DNA of 64,000 nucleotides from Haematococcus lacustris (lineage: Eukaryota > Chlorophyta > Chlorophyceae > Chlamydomonadales > Haematococcaceae), in contig JASKMD010000003.1 in the NCBI GenBank assembly GCA_030144725.1, positions 12,802,315 to 12,866,314 of the forward strand. Direction: 5' to 3'. Positions 1 to 11,200 of the stretch are shown in pieces. The first letter of the stretch is position 1. Every line of letters begins with the position of its first letter. Both the position numbers and the translations under genes were made by a program. Below the pieces are notes generated by a model. It was given only the letters and a program-made list of their open reading frames with translations, searched no databases and was not told the DNA's origin.

Positions 1-330
1 CCAGCGTGTCGATGCACGGTGCTCTGTGCATCGGGCACTACGGGCAGAAGTAGCCGATTCTATCAAGGTGTGGATGATTACATGTTTCTAAACTTGCAAA
101 TCAATTGTTCTAGAAACCGCGGGGATGGATAGATGGGACGATGCCGTCAATAACGGTACGAGCTTGATGCAGCCGCATGTTGGTCTTAATAGGCCTCGTC
201 GGAGGTGCTATTGCCGATGCATGATCGGTGTTTTTCAATCGGTGTGATGCATGATCGGTGTTTTTTTGCCTAGACAACTTGCGACCTCCACCCGCCTGTC
301 TTACATTCTGGGCTACTGTCAGTCCACCTG
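1..330 (-). promoter_or_regulatory. 5' flank of a probable third receptor-like gene copy
   Basis: The first ~110 bases resemble the 5' flanks of the two large receptor-like genes (26,066-26,190 and 58,223-58,330). Shared landmarks are a GCGTGTCG start, a GGGCACTACGG block and an ATGTTTC block. A second stretch (about 270-330, GCCTAGACAACTTGCGACC and the following Pro-codon-like run) matches about 26,283-26,340. In both complete copies the initiation codon lies about 90 bp downstream on the minus strand, so the start of a third copy would fall just outside the left edge. Homology is seen by eye; the promoter role is inferred. No TATA box was recognised. Confidence 0.55.
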
Positions 331-2281
331 GTATAGCTCCCAACAGCTGCTTGATGCGGGGTGGCACCGAGGAGGTGGTTTGCAGCAACGACCTAGCCAA
401 CCAACAGCATTCACCACACAAGCGGCAGCTGGAGCAGCAGCGACAGCACTAGTAGCAGTACCCCCCTCCCATCACCATCAGCAGCAGCAGCAGCCCCCCC
501 TACTGAGTGGCAGGGGGTGTCCCTGCGGAGCTCGCAGGACCTGACTGGCTTCTCAGCGTGCGCCAGCCCCACCCAGGGCCAGTTGCCTGCCCCAGACCTG
601 GACTCTGGCCCTACTCCAGCCACCCCCCCGGGACCCCCATGGGATGCCCCAAGCCAGGTGCCAGAGAGCAGGCACCCAGGCACCCGTCACTACCCAGGCA
701 TCCCCCCGCCTCTTCCTACTGCACCTCTCTACCCCTTGCCCTCATCAGGGGAGTCAAGCAGCGCTGCCTCTGTGGCTGCTGAGCTGTCGTTGTTGGCGCT
801 GTCTGCGCCCGCTGTGGCTCTGGGCTGGGGCCATGGGCGAAACGCTTCTGGCAGCAACCTTGCCTTAGAAAGTGGCAAGGATGCCCCATGGGATGCACCC
901 CACCGGCAGCAGCAGGGGGGTGAGAGTGGGGGTGGGGTGTCATTGGTCCATCACTCTGGTCACACGTCGCACCCCGCAGCCTACACCACCTTCCAGGCCT
1001 GGATGCAGAAGCACTCCAGAGGGCAGCAGGGTAGGGCAGAAAGGCTGGCAACAACATCAGCAGCGCCAGCAGCAGCAGCAGCGCCATGACTAATCTCAGG
1101 AAGGCCGTGGAGTCCCTGGCTGTCGTCGAGAACGACTTAGCACGACTTAGGGATATGGGAGCCAAGTCGGGGATGGCGGTGGCCTTCGCTGCTCATCAGG
1201 GAGAGGACGGCGCGCGAGTCGACAGGAGCCGCCCACGGACGGGGAGGAGGCCTTGAACGCAGTTGGTCGCCGCGTGCAAGATCAGCAGGCTGCGGCAGGC
1301 GGCACCTGTTGGAAAGCACAACCGGGTGCACTCGTAGAAACTAGTACACGCAAAGTTGGTACATAGCATTTTTTCAACTTTTGTAAGAGTTATGGTGGAA
1401 ACCTAAAATCGAGGAAAAATCGGGCTGAGGAGATACAGAGTTGTCAGTACTGACAGACCCCCAAGTCAGTGCTGACTACCTAACATTCAGTGCTGACTGA
1501 CTTACTTTCAGTGCTGATTGACTAACTTTCAGTGCTGACTGACTAACTTTTAGTGCTGACTGACTAACTTTCAGTGCTGACTGACTAACTTTCAGTGCTG
1601 ACTGACTAACTTTCAATGCTGACTTCCTAAAGTAACTAATTGTGTTGACTTACTAACTTATGGACTGCTAAACACCTGCATGATGCACCATCACTTCACG
1701 GGGATGTTAAGCACATGTCTTGAAAGAAAGGCGATAACAACAACAACACCACAACAAGGGGACAATACAACACACAACGAGGTGACTGCCAACACAACTA
1801 CAAAGTAACAGCATAGCTAGGCTGGGCTCCAAGCTCCTGGTTGCTGATGCCACGCTTCACCTACCACACAGCAGCTGACTTCTGGCTGCACACGTCATGC
1901 ACCACCTGCCTCATGGTAGCTGCTCACGTCATGCGCCACCTAGGTAGCTGCGCCTCCTAGGTATGACTTATGGCGGCGGCTCCTAGATGAGCCTCCTTGC
2001 TGCGCATCTTGGCTGTTCCCCTTGCCTGTTTGTTGGCCGCTGCTTCTTGCTGCACTGGCTGCGAGTATACAGGGGCTGCATCGTAGCAGTACCACACAAC
2101 AGTCGACTCATGGCGGCTCGCTCCATGCACAACCTGCCTCATAGCCTGCCATAACGCACGCCATGTTACACTTGCATGGATCAGGTGGGGAGTAGGGTTG
2201 TAGCCTATGCTAGCGCTAGTCCTGTCGCTATACCTCCTGTCTAGTCTGTCGAGTCGCTATACCTCCTGGGCTCCTGACTGC
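331..2281. other. Intergenic stretch with no convincing gene
   Basis: This region has Gln/Ala/Pro-rich open frames typical of GC-rich CAG-repeat sequence. One short plus-strand frame (1086-1256, 56 codons) reads a helical segment NLRKAVESLAVVENDLARLR that looks protein-like, but there is no recognisable family and no supported splice sites. A 21-bp minisatellite lies at about 1464-1626. Bases 1860-2160 hold short imperfect duplications of a CACGTCATGC(A/G)CCACCT block. I see nothing else. Confidence 0.4.
1464..1626. repeat. 21-bp tandem minisatellite
   Basis: About seven to eight imperfect copies of a unit reading CAGTGCTGACTGACTAACTT plus one T. The edges decay on both sides (GACCCCCAAGTCAGTGCTG on the left, CAATGCTGACTTCC on the right). 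It is AT-richer than its surroundings and does not keep an open frame, so it is non-coding. Confidence 0.85.
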
Positions 2282-2781
2282 TACTGACGGCTTGGGAGGT
2301 TTAGGGGGGTGGGGGGGGTTAGGGGGGTGGTGGGCCATCTCCAGGCTTCACGGTAGGTAGGGAGGGAGGGGGTTGCATCATAGCGCAGGTGGGGGAAGGT
2401 TAGTAGGGTGAGGGAAGTGTGGCGGGGCAGAGGGTGAAGGGTGTGACTATTGATCCTGCAACAAACAAGGGGCATGCAAGCGTTTAGGCTGGGTACATAG
2501 AGCCACATAACTGCAAGGTTAGCTGGGGGCTGAGTTTACCATTTGCTGTAGTAGGAGCGTGACCATTCTTGACTGTGTGACGCTTCTCCGTGGGGAAAGG
2601 GGGAGGGAGAGGGACGATGATAGTGAGGGTGAGGGAGCTAATGATGGTTTGGGAGGTAGTGCATGCCCAAGACGGGGGCTGCGATGGGGAGGGAAGGGGG
2701 TGGGAGAAGGGGAGGAGGGCAGCAGGGGTCTCAAGGCGGAAGGGGGGAATGGCAGGAGCGGGGTCAGGGTGCTGGGATGGT
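2282..2781. other. Purine-rich spacer left of the pentanucleotide array
   Basis: A G/A-rich plus strand with many GGGGGAGGG runs and no gene. Long open frames run through it only because the adjoining array lacks stop codons. Confidence 0.5.
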
Positions 2782-4112
2782 GCCCGCCCCGCCCCGCCCC
2801 GCCCCGCCCCGCCCCGCCCCGCCCCGCCCCGCCCCGCCCCGCCCCGCCCCGCCCCGCCCCGCCCCGCCCCGCCCCGCCCCGCCCCGCCCCGCCCCGCCCC
2901 GCCCCGCCCCGCCCCGCCCCGCCCCGCCCCGCCCCGCCCCGCCCCGCCCCGCCCCGCCCCGCCCCGCCCCGCCCCCGCCCCGCCCCGCCCCGCCCCGCCC
3001 CGCCCCGCCCCGCCCCGCCCCGCCCCGCCCCGCCCCGCCCCGCCCCGCCCCGCCCCGCCCCGCCCCGCCCCGCCCCGCCCCGCCCCGCCCCGCCCCGCCC
3101 CGCCCCGCCCCGCCCCGCCCCGCCCCGCCCCGCCCCGCCCCCGCCCCGCCCCGCCCCGCCCCGCCCCGCCCCGCCCCGCCCCGCCCCGCCCCGCCCCGCC
3201 CCGCCCCGCCCCGCCCCGCCCCGCCCCGCCCCGCCCCGCCCCGCCCCGCCCCGCCCCGCCCCGCCCCGCCCCGCCCCGCCCCGCCCCGCCCCGCCCCGCC
3301 CCGCCCCGCCCCGCCCCGCCCCGCCCCGCCCCGCCCCGCCCCGCCCCGCCCCGCCCCGCCCCGCCCCGCCCCGCCCCGCCCCGCCCCGCCCCGCCCCGCC
3401 CCGCCCCGCCCCGCCCCGCCCCGCCCCGCCCCGCCCCGCCCCGCCCCGCCCCGCCCCGCCCCGCCCCGCCCCGCCCCGCCCCGCCCCGCCCCGCCCCGCC
3501 CCGCCCCGCCCCGCCCCGCCCCGCCCCGCCCCGCCCCGCCCCGCCCCGCCCCGCCCCGCCCCGCCCCGCCCCGCCCCGCCCCGCCCCGCCCCGCCCCGCC
3601 CCGCCCCGCCCCGCCCCGCCCCGCCCCGCCCCGCCCCGCCCGCCCCGCCCCGCCCCGCCCCGCCCCGCCCCGCCCCGCCCCGCCCCGCCCCGCCCCGCCC
3701 CGCCCCGCCCCGCCCCGCCCCGCCCCGCCCCGCCCCGCCCCGCCCCGCCCCGCCCCGCCCCGCCCCGCCCCGCCCCGCCCCGCCCCGCCCCGCCCCGCCC
3801 CGCCCCGCCCCGCCCCGCCCCGCCCCGCCCCGCCCCGCCCCGCCCCGCCCCGCCCCGCCCCGCCCCGCCCCGCCCCGCCCCGCCCCGCCCCGCCCCGCCC
3901 CGCCCCGCCCCGCCCCGCCCCGCCCCGCCCCGCCCCGCCCCGCCCCGCCCGCCCCGCCCCGCCCCGCCCCGCCCCGCCCCGCCCCGCCCCGCCCCGCCCC
4001 GCCCCGCCCCGCCCCGCCCCGCCCCGCCCCGCCCCGCCCCGCCCCGCCCCGCCCCGCCCCGCCCCGCCCCGCCCCGCCCCGCCCCGCCCCGCCCCGCCCT
4101 GCCCCGCCCCCC
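2782..4112. repeat. (GCCCC)n pentanucleotide microsatellite, about 1.33 kb
   Basis: A near-pure GCCCC array on the plus strand, with a few single-base phase breaks: CCCCC near 2972 and 3139, CCC near 3640 and 3950, and CCCTG at 4099. All frames are open and read (PRPAP)n or (GGAGR)n, which is a trivial result of a stop-free repeat. The minus strand is a tandem of G4 runs and should fold into G-quadruplexes. A second array at 30,056-31,785 has the same unit on the opposite strand. Confidence 0.97.
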
Positions 4113-4630
4113 ACACTCAGCATCCGATGGACGCCAACACCCTGTGCATGGTCCTATGAATGGGGCCATAGCTCGTTACTGGCTGGGACTTTTTGCATGC
4201 TTTACAATCGCTCATACTCCATTATTATGGAAGTTCACTTTGGTCACTCGGTGCCAACTCCCTTAGCCCAAATCAGGGTCACAGCCCAGCACCTAGTCCA
4301 ACAAGTCGACAACGATTGCAACTTACACTTTGGCCCGAGAGAGTCTTGTACCCCCCTACGTCACAGCAGCCTACATACCAAGGTTCAGACCTCAACTCTC
4401 ACTTTTGTTAAGCCAGCCAGGCCTTAATTTGCACCAGTGATACACCCATACGCATGAACAACGATGAATACCATGCATCCTAACTTTGCAACGACTTTGT
4501 AGCTTCAAAACAACTTTGTTAAGGGTCTTACGGATGAGAAAGGGACGATCACGTCCGCCATGTTCGTTGTGGGTGCGCTACCCACCCCATACATGATGCT
4601 TTCTAGATGCCTTCCACCAAACAAAGTGCG
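4113..4630. other. Spacer between the array and the 3' end of receptor copy A
   Basis: No gene. The stretch 4339-4440 (TTTGGCCCGAGAGAGTCTT ... TTAATTTGCACCAGTG) resembles 31,799-31,900, the right flank of the other G-rich array. The two intergenic spacers therefore probably share ancestry. Any 3' UTR and polyadenylation signal of copy A would lie here; no TGTAA motif stands out. Confidence 0.5.
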
Positions 4631-5280
4631 TCAGGTCATAATGGAAAGTGCAGGCATGGGATGCACAACCACATTACGATGCCGGCTGCGTCGAACAACA
4701 TGAGCTACCACCAACCCTAAAACCCCAATGCCTAGTGCCCCTCCAACGACTACACCCACCACTGTTCCTGTTGTGGGGGATGCAGGTGACACAGGGTAGG
4801 GGGTCGCAGCATCAGTGGTGAAGGCCATGGGAGTTGTCACCAAGGCTGCGATAGAGACGTCTGTTGCTTCCACCCCACCTGCAGTAGTGACACCCAACCC
4901 TGACAAGCCTTGTGTGTTGACACGCTGCACCAGGGCCTGGACATGTTGAGTCGCGTTGCTTGCAGCAGTTGAGATAGGAAAGGTGATGAGATATTGGATG
5001 GCAAAGGATGCTGCCTGCACTAGGCTTCTGAAGGTGCGGCGGGCCACCAACACTGGGGCTGTTGTATTGACTGAGATGCCGACACTCCCGGTGCTAGCTT
5101 GCAGACTAGCTTCCACAGCGGAACCAGTGTCGTCGATGAAGGCGTTCAAGGCTGAGGTGTCAGATGTGAAGCGAGCATAAATTGAAGAGCTGGTAGTAAA
5201 CAACAACTCGATGCTTGCTTGGTTGTTGAGTGTAGCAGTGGGCATCCGTTGTAATGACTGGGCTGCATTGACTTGCGGTG
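4631..5280 (-). CDS. Copy A C-terminal extracellular domain, transmembrane segment and short tail
   Basis: About 216 codons, open from the Hyp-rich array to a TGA at 4631-4633. The Pro-rich frame runs into PPPPKPPSPQVNAAQ, then a globular segment with repeated hydrophobic strands (SIELLFTTSSSIYARF, RTFRSLVQAASFAIQYL). Next comes a Ser/Thr/Pro stalk, a 25-residue hydrophobic helix (TGTVVGVVVGGALGIG and onward), a basic stop-transfer RRSRHR and about 15 cytoplasmic residues. This is a type I membrane topology. It is the only clear TM helix in either copy and has no counterpart at the 3' end of copy B. Confidence 0.75.
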
Positions 5281-8200
5281 AAGGGGGCTTGGGTGGAGGT
5301 GGAGTGGTGGGTGGTGGGATGAGAGGGGATGGTGGGGTGGATTTGGTTGGCGGAGGGGAGGGAAGGGGTGATGAGGGTGGCGGAGGGGAGGGAGGGGGTG
5401 ATGAGGGTGACGGAGGGGAGGGAGGGGGTGATGTGGGTGGCGGAGGGGAGGGAGGGGGTGATGAGGGTGGCGGAAGGGAGGGAAGGAGTGATGAGGGTGG
5501 CGGAGGGGAGGGAGGGGGTGATCTGGGTGGCGGAGAGGAGGGAGGGGGTGATCTGGGTGGCGGAGGGGAGGGAGGGGGTGATCTGGGTGGCGGAGAGGAG
5601 GGAGGGGGTGATTTGGGTGGCGGAGAGGAGGGAGGGGGTGATCTGGGTGGCGGAGGGGAGGGAGGGGGTGATCTGGGTGGCGGAGAGGAGGGAGGGGGTG
5701 ATTTGGGTGGCGGAGGGGAGGGAGGGGGTGATCTGGGTGGCGGAGAGGAGGGAGGGGGTGATCTGGGTGGCGGAGAGGAGGGAGGGGGTGATCTGGGTGG
5801 CGGAGGGGAGGGAGGGGGTGATCTGGGTGGCGGAGAGGAGGGAGGGGGTGATTTGGGTGGCGGAGAGGAGGGAGGGGGTGATCTGGGTGGCGGAGGGGAG
5901 GGAGGGGGTGATCTGGGTGGCGGAGAGGAGGGAGGGGGTGATTTGGGTGGCGGAGGGGAGGGAGGGGGTGATCTGGGTGGCGGAGAGGAGGGAGGGGGTG
6001 ATCTGGGTGGCGGAGAGGAGGGAGGGGGTGATCTGGGTGGCGGAGGGGAGGGAGGGGGTGATCTGGGTGGCGGAGAGGAGGGAGGGGGTGATTTGGGTGG
6101 CGGAGGGGAGGGAGGGGGTGATCTGGGTGGCGGAGAGGAGGGAGGGGGTGATCTGGGTGGCGGAGGGGAGGGAGGGGGTGATTTGGGTGGCGGAGGGGAG
6201 GGAGGGTGTGATCTGGGTGGCGGAGGGGAGGGAGGGGGTGATTTGGGTGGCGGAGGGGAGGGAGGGGGTGATCTGGGTGGCGGAGAGGAGGGAGGGGGTG
6301 ATTTGGGTGGCGGAGGGGAGGGAGGGGGTCAGGCGTTCCCAACTACCTGAAAACTACCCCCCTGTGATACGAAGCCTGTATCTCCGCAGCCACTCAGTCA
6401 AAAATATATGTAAACAGTGCTTTGAACAGAGGAGACTCATAGCTACGAGATGGCAGACGCAGCAAAAACTATGTCGCTCTCAGCGGTGCTCAGTGCCTGT
6501 CCAAAGATACACATTTGAATTCATGCGATTTCGCCCCATGCGAGGCGCGCCGCTCTAGCACGCTCCGCCACACTGCTGTGAGTGGCACCTGCAACGCGCA
6601 GCAGCAGTCGGAACATGTTTTGCTTGGCATGTGGACGCGACGACGGCAGTCGTGACAGCTGGATATCATTATTAGCTTTTGGAGCTGCTGCTGGCGCTAG
6701 TGCATTACCGGCTGCTCTACCACGCTTAAAGAAGGTGCTTGGTGCAGTACATGGTGTTGTCTCACCTTGCTTTGCTGCCCTCGGCTTGTTAGCTGCAGGT
6801 GCCTCACGCTTACGTGACGTGCTTGCCGCTGCCAGCTGTTGCTGCTGCTGAGGGGGTGCACCAGCAGGCACAGCCAGCTCAGGGGTGGTGCCTGCAGGTG
6901 TCAGTTGCTGCTGAGGGGGCGCAGCTGCGGCAAGCTTCCCACGGATGTGGGTGCACACGTGGCTCAGTAGCTTGGGTACCCTCCAACTGGTGTGTACCTC
7001 CTGCTTGTGGAACTGGAGGTATGTCTGAAGCTGCTTTCCTGTCATCTTCTTTGCCTCCTCAACAGTTGTGTGGCTAAAATCATGCCCCCCCAAGGCAAGG
7101 GCATGGGCCGCTGCACGCCGCTCTTGGCACGCATGGTCACCCACATTAATCACAACCCTCCCCACCTTGTGCGCTGCATCTGTGATCTGGCGCTCTGCCT
7201 TGGCTGATCGCTGTGCTGCAGCTGCGGCATCCTCCTTACGCCGCACTTCAGCACGGAGCTGACCCATGCGCTGCTGCAATGTATGAACATCCACAGTCTT
7301 CATGGCCTCCTTGCATGTGTGCAGGGACATCAACTGCAGCAGAGCTGGCAGCTCCATGTACCTGCCACCACCATGCTTCAGCAGCTGCAACAAGGACTCC
7401 ACTGGGGCATTGGAGATGGGGCTGGCAAGGTAGTACTGTTCAAGGTGAAGGCGCAGGTCGGGGCTGCCAGGGTCGCCGTTTACAGCCATGGCACGAATGT
7501 CAGATGCATACTGACGCCAAGTGCCATGAGGGTCCTCTTGCTGCTGCAGCTGCTGCTGCTGCCCATCCTCAGGCGGCGGCAGCCGTAGCTCGGCATGATA
7601 CACCACATCAACCGCCACTTCCATGCGTGTAGCTGGGTCTGAGCTGCCGAGAGCAGGAAAGAGGTGGGGCAAGGCCATTTGAGCCTGCACATGATGCAGG
7701 TAGTAGGTCCACATAGCACCACAGTGCATCTGCAAGTCCCAAGGCTCAAGTGCGTCCCAAGGCTCAAGTGCGCTGCTGGAGATCGATCCTTCTGCCGCTC
7801 AAGCAGCTGTGACACGGCATCTCTCGCATGCGCCCAGACACGCAGCATGGACACCGTTGAGCTGATGTAGCTGGCCCAGCGGGTGTCACACGGCACTTGG
7901 GGCTTGACGCCCCATGCTCCCATGCCGAGCGGCACCCAATACTGGGCCAGCAAGCTGGCAATGGATTCAATGGATGGGCGGATGTCACCACCCAATGCAG
8001 CTAGCCCAGCCAGCTAGCCCAGCCAGCAGGGTGTGAAGGAGAGGTAGGGGGGAGATGGGTGAAGGAGAGGTTGGGGAGAGGTAGGAGGCGAGGAGAAGGA
8101 GGGTTAGGGGGGAGGAGGCTGATGGCAGGCTGGGAGGAGGCGCAGGTTGGGAGATGGTGGGTTAAGGTGTGTTGGTGGTGGCCATGTGGCGGAGTGGTCA

Positions 8201-11200
8201 GCCAAGCTCAGTCGGCTCCTCATGCACCTGTAGCCATCAGCATGTGTACCTTGTAAGCGGTCCATCTTGTCACATACAAACCCAATGATTGAGTTGCATA
8301 GTGCCACGGACGCGTCATTGAGTATGCTATAACAAATCCGAGTGAGGCCAGGTTGTTTGTTCAATGGTGCAAAACATAAAGCGGATACCGTACTCTCCCT
8401 TTTGATTCCCTATCCCGAATCGTTTTCTGTCCTTCGGGAAACCGGGAACGATTAAACAATGTATTTCTCTGGTCTTTCGGGAAGTAGTCAAACAATTAGT
8501 TGACCTTGACGAAAGTGCAAGCAATGGACCAGTTTGTGCTCCGGGGCATCAGTGCCGCCGACGCAGCTGATAATCTGCACCGCGAGCGAGTGCCATGAAC
8601 GAATGAGTGTAATGAGTACAATGAATGAACGTAATGAGTGTAATGAGTGTAATGAATGAACGAATGAGTGTAATGAGTACAAGTGCTACAAAAGATTCGT
8701 GTGAGGCCAGGCTGTTGTTCAATGGTTGAAAACATATAGCGGATAATAGTTGGAGGGGGTTACTGGACCCTACTGTGCCGCCCACCATTACAGCGATACA
8801 GCGATGTCGCACACGAATTCGGGTTTCTTCACATCCTCGCCAAGCGGCCTGCACCATCAGGAAGCTCGCGCAGCCATGTTTGCCGGACTTCGGTGGTGTG
8901 CGCCACCGACATGTCGTGCATCGCTAACGGATAGCCAAGGGCATGGCTTACCAGTGTAGCTAACCACGGTCTGCGATTGGGACACATCCGGGGTCACATG
9001 TGCCTGCCCGCATCGAATGACTCCGATGGCAATTCCAGTCTTACACTTAACGCGCGTTATCACATTGCGGCAGACGCAGCAAACGTTACATCAAATGATG
9101 AAGTAGATGGGCTGCAGTTGCATGAAGATTACCAACCCCATGTTGGGAACGCCTGAGAGGGGGTGATCTGGGTGGCGGAGAGGAGGGAGGGGGTGATTTG
9201 GGTGGCGGAGGGGAGGGAGGGGGTGATCTGGGTGGCGGAGGGGAGGGTGGGGATGCCTTGGGTGACGGGGGAGGAGGTGGAGGTGAAGGTGGGGGTGGGG
9301 CTAGTACAGGTGAAGGGGGAGGAGGAGGAGAGGGGGGATGAGGGGGAGATGCTTTAGGTGGGGAAGGAGGGGGTGGGGATGGGGAATGAGCTGTGGATGG
9401 TGTGGGTGAAGGGGTAGGAGGTAGTGGAAAAGGTAGAGCTGCCGAGGGGCTGGGGGCAATGGATGTTGGCGGACTTGGTGGAGGGATGGGTGGGGGTGGA
9501 GGGGGTGGATGGGGTGAAGGTGGGGATAGTCTGGGAGGTGGGGGTGAAGGTGGGGGTGGTGGGGGTGGAAGGGGTGAAGGTGGGGGTGGTGTGGGTGGAG
9601 GTGGAGGGGGTGAAGGGGGTGGGGGTGGGGGTGAAGGTGGGGGTGGTGGGGGTGGAGGAGGTGAAGGTGGGGGTGGTGTGGGTGGAGTGGGTGAAGGTGG
9701 GAGTGGTGTGGGTGGAGGGGGTGAAGGTGGGGGTGGTGGGGGTTGAGGAGGTGAAGGTGGGGGTGGTGTGGGTGGAGGGGGTGAAGGCGGGGGTGGTGTG
9801 GGTGGAGGGGGTGAAGGGGGTGAAGGTGGGGATAGTCTGGGAGGAGGAGGTGAAGGTGGGGGTGGAGGGGGTGGAGGAGGTGAAGGTGGGGGTGGTGTGG
9901 GTGGAGGGGGTGGAGGGGGTGAGGCGGGGGTGGTGTGGGTGGAGGGGATGAAGGGGGTGAAGGTGGGGATAGTCTGGGAGGAGGAGGTGAAGGTGGGGGT
10001 GGAGGGGGTGGAGGAGGTGAAGGTGGGGGTGGTGTGGGTGGAGGGGGTGGAGGGGGTGAAGGCGGGGGTGGTGTGGGTGGAGGGGGTGGAGGGGGTGAAG
10101 GTGGGGATAGTCTTGGAGGAGGGGGTGAAGGTGGGGGTGGAGGGGGTGGAGGAGGTGAAGGTGGGGGTGGTGGGGGTGGAGGGGGTGAAGGTGGGGATGG
10201 TTTGGGTGGGGAGGTAGGAGGTGGTGGAGAAGGTGGAGCTGTCGAGGGGCGGGGGGGAATGGATGATGGCGGGATGGAAGCCTCGATGACGACAGTGACG
10301 TTGGTGATGGCCATGCCGCCTGAGTTGTCCAACACCCTGAGCTGGAAGGTGTAGGTCCCCGGTGCCACTGCCACCACATTGGTGACAGTGTTTGAAGGAG
10401 CTGCAAGCAACGGAAGGAGTAACAAAATATGAGACATATTTACTCGTTGCATTGTCGGGAGCACTGTTCTAGGAGAGCAAGTGCAACACTGTTGCAAGTC
10501 ATCTAGCTGCCTTGCTTGAGCTGCAGTCACAGCCCAGCTGATCATTGTGACACCCTCATCAAGCACCAGGTGCCACTCAGACCTACAAACAGGCCAGCCT
10601 TCTGTTCCCTGGCGTGCAGCAGCCTGTAGGGAGGTGTAGGGAGGTGTGGTGTGCTCCAGGGCCCACCTAGTATCACAGCGGTGTCTCCAGTTGGACTCTG
10701 AGTCATGGTCCAAGTGTAGCAGGAGGCTGGCACCTGCTGCAGACTGCGTGTTCCCTGTCTTGCTTCAACACTGCTGCTTGGGGTGAGCAGACGACGACGC
10801 ATGCTTGGACATGGCTGTATGGCAAACACATGCATATGCATGTACAGCCTGTTGTACCCAACACAGGAGACATTGAGCTGTGCTGCATGCCGTGATACGT
10901 TGAGGCAAAGTGATACCCTTATGGCTGACAGAGGGGGAGCGGGCCAGGGGGTTCTGAGGGTGGAGGGGGAGGGCAGGGAGGGGAAGGGCTGGGAAGTTGA
11001 GGGCTGGGAGGGGGAGGGCTGGGAGAGGGAGGGCTGGGAGGGGGAGGGCTGGGAGGGGGTGGTCACATTGCCAACATAAGGGAGCACCACCCAGTAACCG
11101 CCAACAGCCAACATTGAAAGCTTGAGATTTGTCTCAAGGCTTCAAGCCAGGTTCTATGCCACTCAGGTGCTCTAAACAGGAGCCCAACCCTGCTGGCAAT

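Larger units (their letters stand above)
6330..9156. mobile_element. hAT-like DNA transposon, about 2.83 kb, with TIRs and 8-bp target duplication
   Basis: A perfect 14-bp terminal inverted repeat, CAGGCGTTCCCAAC at 6330-6343 and its complement at 9142-9155. It is flanked by the direct repeat GAGGGGGT (6322-6329 and 9157-9164), with one extra A at 9156. An 8-bp duplication and CAGG-type ends are typical of the hAT superfamily. It carries a decayed transposase-like gene on the minus strand and repeat-rich non-coding sequence at 8030-9140. The insertion plus duplication is 2,835 bp, a multiple of three, so the flanking coding array keeps phase across it. Confidence 0.82.

Noticed and set aside
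517..1089. 190-codon plus-strand Pro/Ser/Ala-rich frame as a gene
   Set aside because: Low complexity, no conserved motif, no homologue inside the duplicated units and no supported splice sites.
2484..4427. Overlapping long open frames reading (PRPAP)n and (GGAGR)n on both strands
   Set aside because: All frames of a stop-free pentanucleotide repeat are open. There are no flanking conserved coding sequences or start contexts.
5281..6329. Regular 30-bp units suggesting a CRISPR array
   Set aside because: The units are contiguous with no spacers, are coding, and the genome is eukaryotic.
5146..6342. Frame reading repeated PLPPLRHPDH
   Set aside because: It is the wrong frame of the 30-bp minisatellite. 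The frame continuous with the TM tail reads SPPPPRSPPP.
8327..8857. Minus-strand frames rich in THYTHY/SLHSL repeats
   Set aside because: They arise from a non-coding minisatellite within the hAT-like element and shift frame freely.
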